A stretch of DNA of 5,602 bases, taken from assembly GCA_916720335.1 (NCBI GenBank), contig CAKAQU010000105.1, forward strand, positions 1-5,602, given 5' to 3'. This document shows positions 1 through 5,602 of this stretch, piece by piece; within the stretch, counting starts at the first letter, position 1, and every line of letters begins with the position of its first letter. The stretch comes from an uncultured Moraxella sp. (GTDB lineage Bacteria > Pseudomonadota > Gammaproteobacteria > Pseudomonadales > Moraxellaceae). The translations under genes were made by a program, and so were the position numbers. Below the pieces are notes generated by a model. That model saw nothing but the letters and a program-made list of their open reading frames with translations. It made no database searches and had not been told where the DNA came from.

Positions 1-523
1 AAGACACACACATCAAGAAACGGTCAAGCTGAGATTCTGGTAATGGATAAACGCCCGCCTGCTGAAGTGGGTTTTGGGTAGCAATGACAAAAAATGGTTT
101 TGGCAGTGGATAACTTTGACCATCTTGAGTTACTTGTTTTTCTTCCATAGCTTCCAATAAAGCGGATTGGGTTTTTGGGCTAGAACGGTTAATTTCATCA
201 GCCAACAATAATTGAGTAAAAATCGCTCCTTGACGAAAGTAAAATTCTTGTTTATGGCTATCAAAAACCATTGTTCCCAAAATATCAGCAGGTAACATAT
301 CGCTGGTAAATTGCACCCGATTAAAATCCATACCTAAGAGCTGAGCCAAACTATGTGCTAGTGTGGTTTTACCCATACCCGGCAAATCCTGAAGTAATAA
401 ATGTCCATCTGCCAACAAACATGCTACCGCCAGTTTTACTGCTTGTTCCTTATCTAAAATGATTTGATTCAATGTGTTTAGTAGAATTTGAATTTTTTGC
501 TGGATAAATGTTGAAGAATTCAT
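1..523 (-). CDS. MoxR-family AAA+ ATPase, 5' part only
   Basis: The first 174 codons of a MoxR-type ATPase are present and the gene runs off the left edge of the window. The signature motifs are clear. Residues 47-54 carry a Walker A loop (LPGMGKTT), 105-113 a Walker B strand (LLLADEINR), 148-152 the sensor 1 segment (ATQNP), and 166-169 the LDRF segment holding the arginine-finger region. The C-terminal lid with sensor 2 lies outside. Family knowledge: MoxR ATPases act in the cytoplasm as chaperone-like machines that help assemble or activate partner complexes, and are usually followed by genes for DUF58 and von Willebrand A-domain proteins; the specific client here cannot be told. The ATG at 523-521 is chosen because a good Shine-Dalgarno (AAAGGAAG) sits just upstream and the protein begins at the usual distance from Walker A. 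A terminator separates it from the fimX-like gene, so it probably has its own promoter, though none is convincing in the 118-base gap. Confidence 0.93.
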   Translation of the reverse strand, partial: MNSSTFIQQKIQILLNTLNQIILDKEQAVKLAVACLLADGHLLLQDLPGMGKTTLAHSLAQLLGMDFNRVQFTSDMLPADILGTMVFDSHKQEFYFRQGAIFTQLLLADEINRSSPKTQSALLEAMEEKQVTQDGQSYPLPKPFFVIATQNPLQQAGVYPLPESQLDRFLMCVS

Positions 524-528
524 CAAAA

Positions 529-536
529 CTTCCTTT
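529..536 (-). promoter_or_regulatory. Shine-Dalgarno of the MoxR-family gene
   Basis: The minus strand reads AAAGGAAG, followed by a five-base spacer (TTTTG) and the ATG. It is the strongest ribosome binding site in the window and fixes the start of the ATPase gene. Confidence 0.8.
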
Positions 537-596
537 ATTATTTTTTTATTTGATACATAAACAAAGCCAATAAAACAACCAAGCATAAACATAACT

Positions 597-624
597 AAAA
601 AATCAGGAGTCTAAAAGACTCCTG
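597..624 (-). terminator. Rho-independent terminator after the fimX-like gene
   Basis: A perfect 9-bp stem (CAGGAGTCT at 604-612 pairing with AGACTCCTG at 616-624) encloses a three-base loop. On the minus strand it is followed by ATTTTTTAG, giving a run of six Ts. On the plus strand no T run follows, so it acts in one direction. It begins 17 bases past the stop of the fimX-like gene and ends that transcription unit before the MoxR gene. Confidence 0.9.
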
Positions 625-641
625 TCAGTTTAATGTGTTTG

Positions 642-2735
642 TTAGGCTTCAGCAGGTGGAGCATATACAATTTGACTGTCGGCAGGTTGCAGATAATTGC
701 CTTGTAAAAACTTCACGCCTATAGACCAAGCAGTAGACATCGTAGAAGGGTCTTCAATATACGGCATCAAAACTCCAACATGATGTTCATTAGCGCTATC
801 TACCAAAGATTTTAAAGCATTTAGATTGTCTTCACGGTGCAAATCTTTAGTATAACTTCTGGCAAGCCTTGCAGTTGCTGGTGCTAGATGTTCCAACACT
901 TCCAAAGATTTAGCAGTACTGCCAAAACTATAAACACCCAAGCGGCAATTAATGTTTTGTAAAGCGATGAATTGTCGTTTTGCAATTGCCATATAGTCAA
1001 TCAGTTCTTGTTCATTGAACTGCAAACTCACCACATCACTACCACCGCCAATGGCTTGTACTAATTTGGTTACATTGCTTGCCAAGGCACTGTCTTCAAG
1101 TGATGCCGATGATAAACTGATTAAAAGACGAGTGTTGGCATGCATTTTTCGTACCATCGCCAAATTTTTACACGCATTAATCAACACCCAGCGGTCTAAT
1201 GCCATGCAAAGCCCATGCTTTTTAGCAATTGGGGCAATTTTTTCCAATGTCATCAAGGTACCATCTGCTTGTGGCAAGGTTACATAAACTTCAAACAAAT
1301 CATTATTATCCGCCTCGATATCGTAAATTGGCTGATAACTTAATTTTAATGTATTGTTTGTTAAAGCATTTTTTAAATACTCACCCATCAGCTCTTCGTC
1401 TTCGCTAGCAATTTGGCTGATATCAAATACTTTTACTTTATCTAAAGGTTCGCCTTCAGGGTCAATATCATGCGCAGTATCTATAGCGCGCTCCAAGATT
1501 GTTTGCGGTTCTGGTGAATTGATATCAATCATGACAATACCAATGGATAAACTGGTGGTTACTGTACGAGAACCTACCTCAATCAATAGACTCGATGCTT
1601 TTTGACAAACCAATTGAGCAAGTTTGACAACTTCTTCTTGGTTGATATCGTGGATTAAAACCGTAAAACTGGTATCACCAAAACGGCAAACGGTCGCATC
1701 CACTTTGTCAAAGTGTTCACTAAGCAAGTATGATATTTGTTTGACAGATGCATCAACACCCGTGAGTCCCGTACTTGAACTAATCTTGCCCATATTATCC
1801 ATACGTACATACAGCAAACTGGCAAGGTGGCTATCGCCATTGATGACTTGACGGTAAGCTCTAGATAACATTTCGTCAAATGCCAAGCGGTTATACAACC
1901 CTGTTAAAACATCTTGACGTTCTGCTTCTGCTAATTTTTTAATTAATTCAGCATCACCAACTTTATTTTGCTGAATAATCATTTGTGTTACTGGCTCACC
2001 CTCTAAAGTCGCTGCCGCCAATTGTAATTTTGAAGCAAAAGTTGAGCCATCGGTACGTTTGCTCTCAAAATTAAACTCAACTTGCTTGCGGTCGCCTTTA
2101 CTAAAACGACTTAAAAACTGCTTAAAACCTTTAACATCATCGCCGCTGGCAAATAAATCTACCACAGGCACACCAATGATTTCTTCTATAGAATCATAAC
2201 CAAACATCTCAAGATATGGGTCGTTGGCGTAAATGTGCACCCCTTGGTCAATATATGCCACTGCTGATTTTGAGTTTTTGATTAAAATATTAGCACGCTG
2301 TTCAGCTTCTCTTAAGATATTTCTTAAGTTTTGGGTTTGGCGTTTGCTTTTGATAAAATCGGCTTGTAAACATATTGCCATAACGATTCTATCATCTTGC
2401 CCTACAACCAATGATTTTATCATGTTGCCTGAAATCAATTCAGCATAACCAAATTCATTGATGGTTGCTGCCTCTTCACTTTTTACCAGCTCAATAATTG
2501 GCAATTCAACATTTTGCTCTTGAATAATTCCTACTACATCCGTCAAAGTCAAGTCATAAGCCCGATTAAAAATTAGCACATCCCATTCATGACGCAAAAT
2601 TTTAATAAATTCAGCTTTTTCATCCAAAAAACCTAAATTCACTTTATCATAATATGCATACAGTATTTTGACCAAATTTTCAGCATACATTTGGTCTTCA
2701 TCAATCATCAATAGGTTTAAAGTTTTTTTGGTCAC
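642..2735 (-). CDS. fimX: FimX-like REC-PAS-GGDEF-EAL protein, catalytically degenerate
   Basis: 697 residues, close to the length of Pseudomonas FimX (about 690). Domains in order: receiver-like 5-125, PAS 146-260, GGDEF 270-440, EAL 445-690. The receiver has acidic residues at 12-14 (DED), but the acceptor position is Asn57. The GGDEF signature is GDTSF (353-357), resembling the GDSIF I recall for P. aeruginosa FimX, and there is no RxxD inhibitory site. In the EAL domain the EAL motif is EVY (482-484), the metal-binding Asn and Glu appear as Ser540 and Gln572, DDFG reads YSFG (602-605), and the KxD segment reads RLA (623-625). QPI (468-470) and QG (678-679) are kept. I infer an effector with no cyclase or phosphodiesterase activity. 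In the family, FimX binds cyclic di-GMP at the cell pole and promotes type IV pilus assembly and twitching. The start is GTG at 2735, with a weak GGG nine bases upstream; ATG at codon 10 would cut into the first receiver strand. Probably co-transcribed with the gene ending 49 bases upstream. Confidence 0.85.
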   Translation of the reverse strand: MTKKTLNLLMIDEDQMYAENLVKILYAYYDKVNLGFLDEKAEFIKILRHEWDVLIFNRAYDLTLTDVVGIIQEQNVELPIIELVKSEEAATINEFGYAELISGNMIKSLVVGQDDRIVMAICLQADFIKSKRQTQNLRNILREAEQRANILIKNSKSAVAYIDQGVHIYANDPYLEMFGYDSIEEIIGVPVVDLFASGDDVKGFKQFLSRFSKGDRKQVEFNFESKRTDGSTFASKLQLAAATLEGEPVTQMIIQQNKVGDAELIKKLAEAERQDVLTGLYNRLAFDEMLSRAYRQVINGDSHLASLLYVRMDNMGKISSSTGLTGVDASVKQISYLLSEHFDKVDATVCRFGDTSFTVLIHDINQEEVVKLAQLVCQKASSLLIEVGSRTVTTSLSIGIVMIDINSPEPQTILERAIDTAHDIDPEGEPLDKVKVFDISQIASEDEELMGEYLKNALTNNTLKLSYQPIYDIEADNNDLFEVYVTLPQADGTLMTLEKIAPIAKKHGLCMALDRWVLINACKNLAMVRKMHANTRLLISLSSASLEDSALASNVTKLVQAIGGGSDVVSLQFNEQELIDYMAIAKRQFIALQNINCRLGVYSFGSTAKSLEVLEHLAPATARLARSYTKDLHREDNLNALKSLVDSANEHHVGVLMPYIEDPSTMSTAWSIGVKFLQGNYLQPADSQIVYAPPAEA

Positions 2736-2760
2736 TTTGGTTTACCCGACTCTGTTACAA

Positions 2761-2766
2761 ATTATA
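2761..2766 (-). promoter_or_regulatory. Possible -10 box ahead of the fimX-like gene
   Basis: A perfect TATAAT on the minus strand lies in the 49-base gap before the fimX-like gene, 25 bases before its GTG. No good -35 box is present at 16-18 bases. It could give the fimX-like gene its own weak transcript in addition to read-through, or be chance in an AT-rich gap. Confidence 0.3.
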
Positions 2767-2784
2767 GTTTATTGTTTATCCAAA

Positions 2785-4479
2785 TTATCCGTTAAGACGT
2801 ACAATTTGATATTGTTCTACTTCATCAGTAGAAAGCAAATTGCGTTCCAATCTTAACTCTATTTCTTTGACGCCTGTTCTCATCAACAATAAATCCCCTA
2901 CTTTAAAATAACAACGTGGAATAATCAGTGTGCTTTGATGGCCAGGTTCATCGCCCTCAATCAATAAAGCATGTACGTAATCTTGACCTCTATCATCATG
3001 GCTTAATAAACGCACACCTGCTGTCAATAAAATCCGGCCAAGTAATCGACCATCGACTTCAACATTATCTAAATATTTATCCACCCACTGAGCCACGCCA
3101 AGCTTCCAAGGATTTTTTTGGGTACTATTTTCTGATTTTAAAGCAAAAATCCCAAAAACTTGTAAAAAATTTCTTTGAATATTAGAACTACCATCAATCG
3201 CCTTACCAAATGGTGGATTGACATAATAAAATCGTGTCAAAATATCACTTTTGCTGCTAACAATTACCCTTTCTTGTGGAAAATCTTGATGTAATAGTTG
3301 TTTAATTTGTTTAGGCTGAGTGTCTTGAATGTTTGATAAGTCAATGACTTCAGCAAGCGTTTTGCCACCTGAAATTTCATAAAAAATCGCCCCAAATCCC
3401 GTTAAAAGCAAGTTTGGTTGTTGTCCAATACGGTCAATCTTATCTTGTTTGGCATAACGGTCAAATGATAATAACGCCAATGTCGCCAAGCGTCTTTCAA
3501 AAATCGCCTGCGCATAATTACTGATGTATTTACCTGATTGAATTTTCTTAAGCTGGCTTACCAAGGCTGACGCATCAAAAAACAAACATTGATATTCTTC
3601 ACTGTATGGATTGACAGTAGCATAAGGCGTAATAAATTCTGGCGGATAATTTCCTGATAAATTGACAAATAAGCGTAACTCGGGACGAGCCTCAAAAGTG
3701 CTCTGAATCAAATTAACCCAATCTGGTAATATTTTAAACATCATCAACATATCTTGACGACGATACGCAAAAAAATTGATAAAACTAGCAATACAAGCCT
3801 GCTCATAACGTCCATTGATGGAATTTTTCGCACTTGTATTGGCGCTTTTTGTCATTTTATGATAAGCAATGTCTTCTTGTACGGCTCGCAAATACCAAAA
3901 ATTTAACTGCTGCCAAACAATTCTTGGAGTATGCTCATAATTTAAAGCAAATTCTAAAATTATCTTTAGATATAAACCCATCATATGATAAATACTAGCA
4001 GTAATGAGTTTTTTGGCATCTGAGCTCATACTGACTACTTTTTTTAGCCAGCCTGTTTGATTATAAAAACCATCATCACTATCTTGGTGTAAGTGAATAT
4101 AAGCTCGCGTAGCAATATTTTTATAAATCAAAATCATCAAAAAATACAAATCACGCACTTCAAAAACACTTTTTTGCTGCTCACTGGACAATACCCGATG
4201 TTCATAAACATAATCATGATGCAGCATACTCACGGTTTGATCCACACAGCTGGTTAGTCCCGACATAATACGAAATAATACATTCTCACCAATATCAGCT
4301 ACCAAAAGATTGTTTAACAAATCCCGTAATCGTTGGTATTTTTCGTGTTTGTTCATTCCAGAGAGTGTTAAAATCCATTCTTGCAAAAATTCACCCTCAT
4401 CGCCAATCACCAGTCTTTGTCCTAGTTGTTGGTCGATATTTATCACAATCAAACGTTCAAATTCATTTAAGGTAATCAT
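2785..4479 (-). CDS. Uncharacterised protein with a PilZ-like C-terminal half, candidate FimX partner
   Basis: 564 residues with no signal peptide and no clear membrane segment, so probably cytoplasmic. Residues 1-300 look mostly helical and match no family I know. Residues 330-490 resemble the layout of divergent PilZ proteins: basic residues around 340-350 (R341, K344, K347, R350), a strand-like stretch NLLLTGFGAIFYEISGG (356-372), a DGSSN segment (429-433) where PilZ has DxSxxG, then WKLGVAQWV (458-466) and LLTAGVRLLS (484-493). A second strand-rich part (500-564) follows. The RxxxR motif is absent and the final Gly of DxSxxG is Ile434, so direct cyclic di-GMP binding is doubtful. From memory, a conserved gene of similar size (PA4958) adjoins fimX (PA4959) in Pseudomonas; this was not checked. 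The start is ATG at 4479, with a weak GGTGGA about 12 bases upstream. The 49-base gap to the fimX-like gene, without a terminator, suggests one operon. The function is inferred from context and fold resemblance only. Confidence 0.75.
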   Translation of the reverse strand: MITLNEFERLIVINIDQQLGQRLVIGDEGEFLQEWILTLSGMNKHEKYQRLRDLLNNLLVADIGENVLFRIMSGLTSCVDQTVSMLHHDYVYEHRVLSSEQQKSVFEVRDLYFLMILIYKNIATRAYIHLHQDSDDGFYNQTGWLKKVVSMSSDAKKLITASIYHMMGLYLKIILEFALNYEHTPRIVWQQLNFWYLRAVQEDIAYHKMTKSANTSAKNSINGRYEQACIASFINFFAYRRQDMLMMFKILPDWVNLIQSTFEARPELRLFVNLSGNYPPEFITPYATVNPYSEEYQCLFFDASALVSQLKKIQSGKYISNYAQAIFERRLATLALLSFDRYAKQDKIDRIGQQPNLLLTGFGAIFYEISGGKTLAEVIDLSNIQDTQPKQIKQLLHQDFPQERVIVSSKSDILTRFYYVNPPFGKAIDGSSNIQRNFLQVFGIFALKSENSTQKNPWKLGVAQWVDKYLDNVEVDGRLLGRILLTAGVRLLSHDDRGQDYVHALLIEGDEPGHQSTLIIPRCYFKVGDLLLMRTGVKEIELRLERNLLSTDEVEQYQIVRLNG

Positions 4480-4514
4480 CTTTTGATAAAGTCCACCATT
4501 TTTTTAAGCGATTC

Positions 4515-4520
4515 ATTATA
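4515..4520 (-). promoter_or_regulatory. Possible proximal -10 box of the 564-residue gene
   Basis: A perfect TATAAT on the minus strand lies 35 bases before the ATG, a suitable distance for a short leader. The -35 region at 16-18 bases (TGAGTG, ATGAGT or AATGAG) is a poor match, so a promoter here would need an activator or be weak. Confidence 0.4.
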
Positions 4521-4605
4521 CTAAAATAATTAGTTGCACTCATTACACTTTGTAACCAAATCACTGTACTTTGTCTATAAAATTTGCAAAAATAAACAAA
4601 TTTTA

Positions 4606-4637
4606 ACCATAAATGGTATAAAAATTGCATAATGCAA
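4606..4637. repeat. Two adjacent small dyads (possible operator)
   Basis: TTGCAT-A-ATGCAA (4625-4637) is a perfect 13-base palindrome. Seven bases away, ACCAT-AA-ATGGT (4606-4617) is a perfect 12-base one. They lie between the two promoter candidates of the 564-residue gene, a place where a dimeric regulator could bind. No known operator consensus is recognised, and short dyads are common in AT-rich DNA. Confidence 0.3.
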
Positions 4638-4652
4638 GTTATTATTGTTTTC

Positions 4653-4680
4653 ATTAAAAAAAAATTCTTAATTAAGTCAA
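4653..4680 (-). promoter_or_regulatory. Distal promoter candidate with a T9 tract in and next to its spacer
   Basis: On the minus strand, TTGACT (4680-4675, five of six bases of the -35 consensus) is followed after 16 bases by TTTAAT (4658-4653, five of six bases of the -10 consensus). This is the best-matched box pair seen in the window and starts just after the terminator at 4704-4731. Nine Ts (4664-4656) fill the end of the spacer and the start of the -10 box, so gain or loss of one T would change the spacing to 17 or 15. A transcript from here would have a leader of about 165 bases before the 564-residue gene. Confidence 0.45.
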
Positions 4681-4691
4681 TCGCGACAAAC

Positions 4692-4731
4692 AATTAATAA
4701 TAAAAAACGACATTTAAAATCATGCCGTTTT
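4692..4731 (-). terminator. Probable rho-independent terminator downstream of purL
   Basis: A 10-bp stem (4704-4713 with 4722-4731) with one G-U pair and an eight-base loop. On the minus strand the stem ends in four Ts and is followed by TTATTATT. Read on the plus strand, the same stem has an A-C mismatch and no T run, so the minus direction is favoured. It lies 222 bases after the purL stop, so it ends either a long purL 3' tail or a separate small RNA. Confidence 0.65.
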
Positions 4732-4898
4732 ATCATCAAAGCGGATATTGGTGATTTTATAAATTACTATTTTAACTAATGGATATGTTTACCCAGTATA
4801 GACATTGTTTCAAAATCTCAATATTGTTACATATTGATGTTTGATACCGCCTAATAAATTGTGATTAAAATTACACCAATATCTTTATCTTTTAAAAA
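4695..4898 (-). ncRNA. Candidate structured small RNA or purL 3'-UTR RNA
   Basis: A TATAAT on the minus strand (4910-4905) would start a transcript of about 200 bases ending at the terminator at 4704-4731. Within it, GATATTGGTG (4883-4874) can pair with CACCAATATC (4753-4744), and past a two-base bulge the pairing extends by six more bases (4871-4866 with 4759-4754). An inner hairpin TCAATAT/ATATTGA (4837-4831 with 4824-4818) has a six-base loop. The whole would be a long closing stem around an inner hairpin, followed by the terminator. No -35 box fits well, and no known RNA family is recognised. It could equally be the tail of the purL message, so this is a structural candidate only. Confidence 0.3.
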
Positions 4899-4952
4899 CA
4901 ATGCATTATAAGATAAATCACTTTATTTTACATTGCATTTTTTACGCCAATT

Positions 4953-5602
4953 TTAACGCAGGAATGCTCGAGCGTTGCGGAACATTCTTAGCCACGCACC
5001 GTCTTTATCCCATTCTTTGGGTTTATAAGCATGATTGATGGCGCGCAAGGTACGTTCTGGGTGTGGCATCATTAACGTTACCCGACCATCATTGCTACAA
5101 ATGCCCGTAATACCCTGTGGTGAGCCATTTGGGTTTAATGGATAATGTTCGGTTGGATTGCCTTGACTATCCACATAACGCAAAGCAATTTGACCATGTA
5201 ATCCAAGCTCATGTATCGCTTTATCAGTCAAATTGGCATAGCCTTCACCATGCGCTACTGCCACAGGTAAAATACTATCTTGCATGCCCTTTAATAATAC
5301 TGATTTAGTACGCTCTACTTTGACATCGACGGTACGCGCTTCAAAACGAGCGGATTTATTATAAGTAAATCTTGGGAAATGTTCTGCTCCCACCATCAAA
5401 TCTTTTAATTGCGCCATCATTTGACAGCCGTTACATACGCCAAGTGTAAAGGTTTCTGGGCGATGGAAAAATCGAGCAAACATCATACGCAATTCATCGT
5501 GAAACAGCACCGAATTTGCCCAGCCAGAACCTGCTCCTAAAACGTCGCCATAACTAAAACCGCCACACGCCACAAGCCCCTCAAAATCGCGTAGATTAAT
5601 TC
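4953..5602 (-). CDS. purL: Phosphoribosylformylglycinamidine synthase, C-terminal amidotransferase part
   Basis: The last 216 codons of the long single-chain PurL are present; the 5' part lies beyond the right edge. The enzyme makes formylglycinamidine ribonucleotide from FGAR, ATP and glutamine in purine synthesis in the cytoplasm. The visible part is the class I glutamine amidotransferase domain that releases ammonia. It shows ACGGFSYGDVLGAG near the start, the nucleophile in GVCNGCQMM (Cys codon at 5435-5433), AHGEGYA (the loop before the catalytic His) and MMPHPERT with the catalytic His and Glu. The protein ends in FRNARAFLR, as I recall for E. coli PurL (FRNARKQLG). The ending is intact and no key residue is missing. 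Full-length homologues have about 1,300 residues. Codon 10 of the visible frame is GTG within the conserved strand before ACGG, so it is not a start. Confidence 0.97.
   Translation of the reverse strand, partial: INLRDFEGLVACGGFSYGDVLGAGSGWANSVLFHDELRMMFARFFHRPETFTLGVCNGCQMMAQLKDLMVGAEHFPRFTYNKSARFEARTVDVKVERTKSVLLKGMQDSILPVAVAHGEGYANLTDKAIHELGLHGQIALRYVDSQGNPTEHYPLNPNGSPQGITGICSNDGRVTLMMPHPERTLRAINHAYKPKEWDKDGAWLRMFRNARAFLR

Larger units (their letters stand above)
4480..4952. other. 473-base gene-free region between purL and the 564-residue gene
   Basis: Very AT-rich and without a convincing gene. From the purL side it holds a TATAAT (4905-4910), a long imperfect inverted repeat (4744-4759 with 4866-4883), a terminator-like hairpin (4704-4731), a promoter-like pair with a T9 tract (4653-4680), two small dyads (4606-4637) and a second TATAAT (4515-4520). 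These parts are listed separately. Confidence 0.8.

Noticed and set aside
541..600. Promoter for the MoxR-family gene
   Set aside because: The best box pairs match only about half to two thirds of the consensus, and the closest one would start transcription at the ribosome binding site. None is strong enough to list.
1015..1851. Three plus-strand open frames of 75-90 codons
   Set aside because: They lie antisense inside the fimX-like gene, whose protein has clear domain motifs throughout, and have no recognisable product.
1655..1879. A 74-codon minus-strand frame inside the fimX-like gene
   Set aside because: It is a different frame of the GGDEF-coding part, with no supported product.
2233..3185. 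Plus-strand open frames of 62-85 codons
   Set aside because: They are antisense to the fimX-like gene or the 564-residue gene, or run across their junction, and show no recognisable protein features.
4463..4693. A 76-codon minus-strand reading frame upstream of and overlapping the start of the 564-residue gene
   Set aside because: Its first codon is TTG inside the terminator tail and the inner ATG lacks a good ribosome binding site. It overlaps promoter-like sequence and its composition is what AT-rich DNA gives by chance.
4884..4917. Inverted repeat TTTATCTT/AAGATAAA with an 18-base loop as a purL terminator
   Set aside because: The stem is only 8 bp of mostly A-T pairs with a long loop and no T run after it, so it is unlikely to stop transcription.
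5117..5308. A 63-codon plus-strand frame
   Set aside because: It is antisense within the conserved amidotransferase part of purL.

Overview
The window is an AT-rich chromosomal segment in which every supported gene lies on the minus strand. The best guess at the source is a gammaproteobacterium of the Moraxellaceae (Moraxella, Psychrobacter or Acinetobacter type). That rests on the base composition, a long single-chain PurL with a fused amidotransferase domain, and a FimX-type type IV pilus regulator. No ribosomal or other marker gene is present, so the genus is inferred and not shown.

On the minus strand, from high to low coordinates, the layout begins with the 3' end of purL (purine synthesis, 5602-4953). 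A gene-free stretch of 473 bases follows (4952-4480). It holds an inverted-repeat-rich segment that could encode a structured RNA, a rho-independent terminator, a promoter-like pair of boxes with a nine-T tract in and next to its spacer, two small dyads, and a second, promoter-like TATAAT. Next come a 564-residue protein whose C-terminal half looks like a degenerate PilZ-type protein (4479-2785) and, 49 bases later, a 697-residue FimX-like protein (2735-642). A strong terminator closes this pair. The window ends in the first 174 codons of a MoxR-family AAA+ ATPase (523-1).

The biological core is the middle pair. The FimX-like protein has receiver, PAS, GGDEF and EAL domains in FimX order and at FimX length, but the phospho-acceptor, the GGDEF signature and nearly all EAL catalytic residues are replaced. 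It should therefore be a sensor or scaffold and not an enzyme. The gene before it is close enough to be co-transcribed and has features of a PilZ-like fold, so the two probably act together in cyclic di-GMP control of type IV pili and twitching. The flanking purL and MoxR genes look like independent transcription units: each is separated from the pair by a terminator. No mobile element, CRISPR array, tRNA or rRNA was seen.
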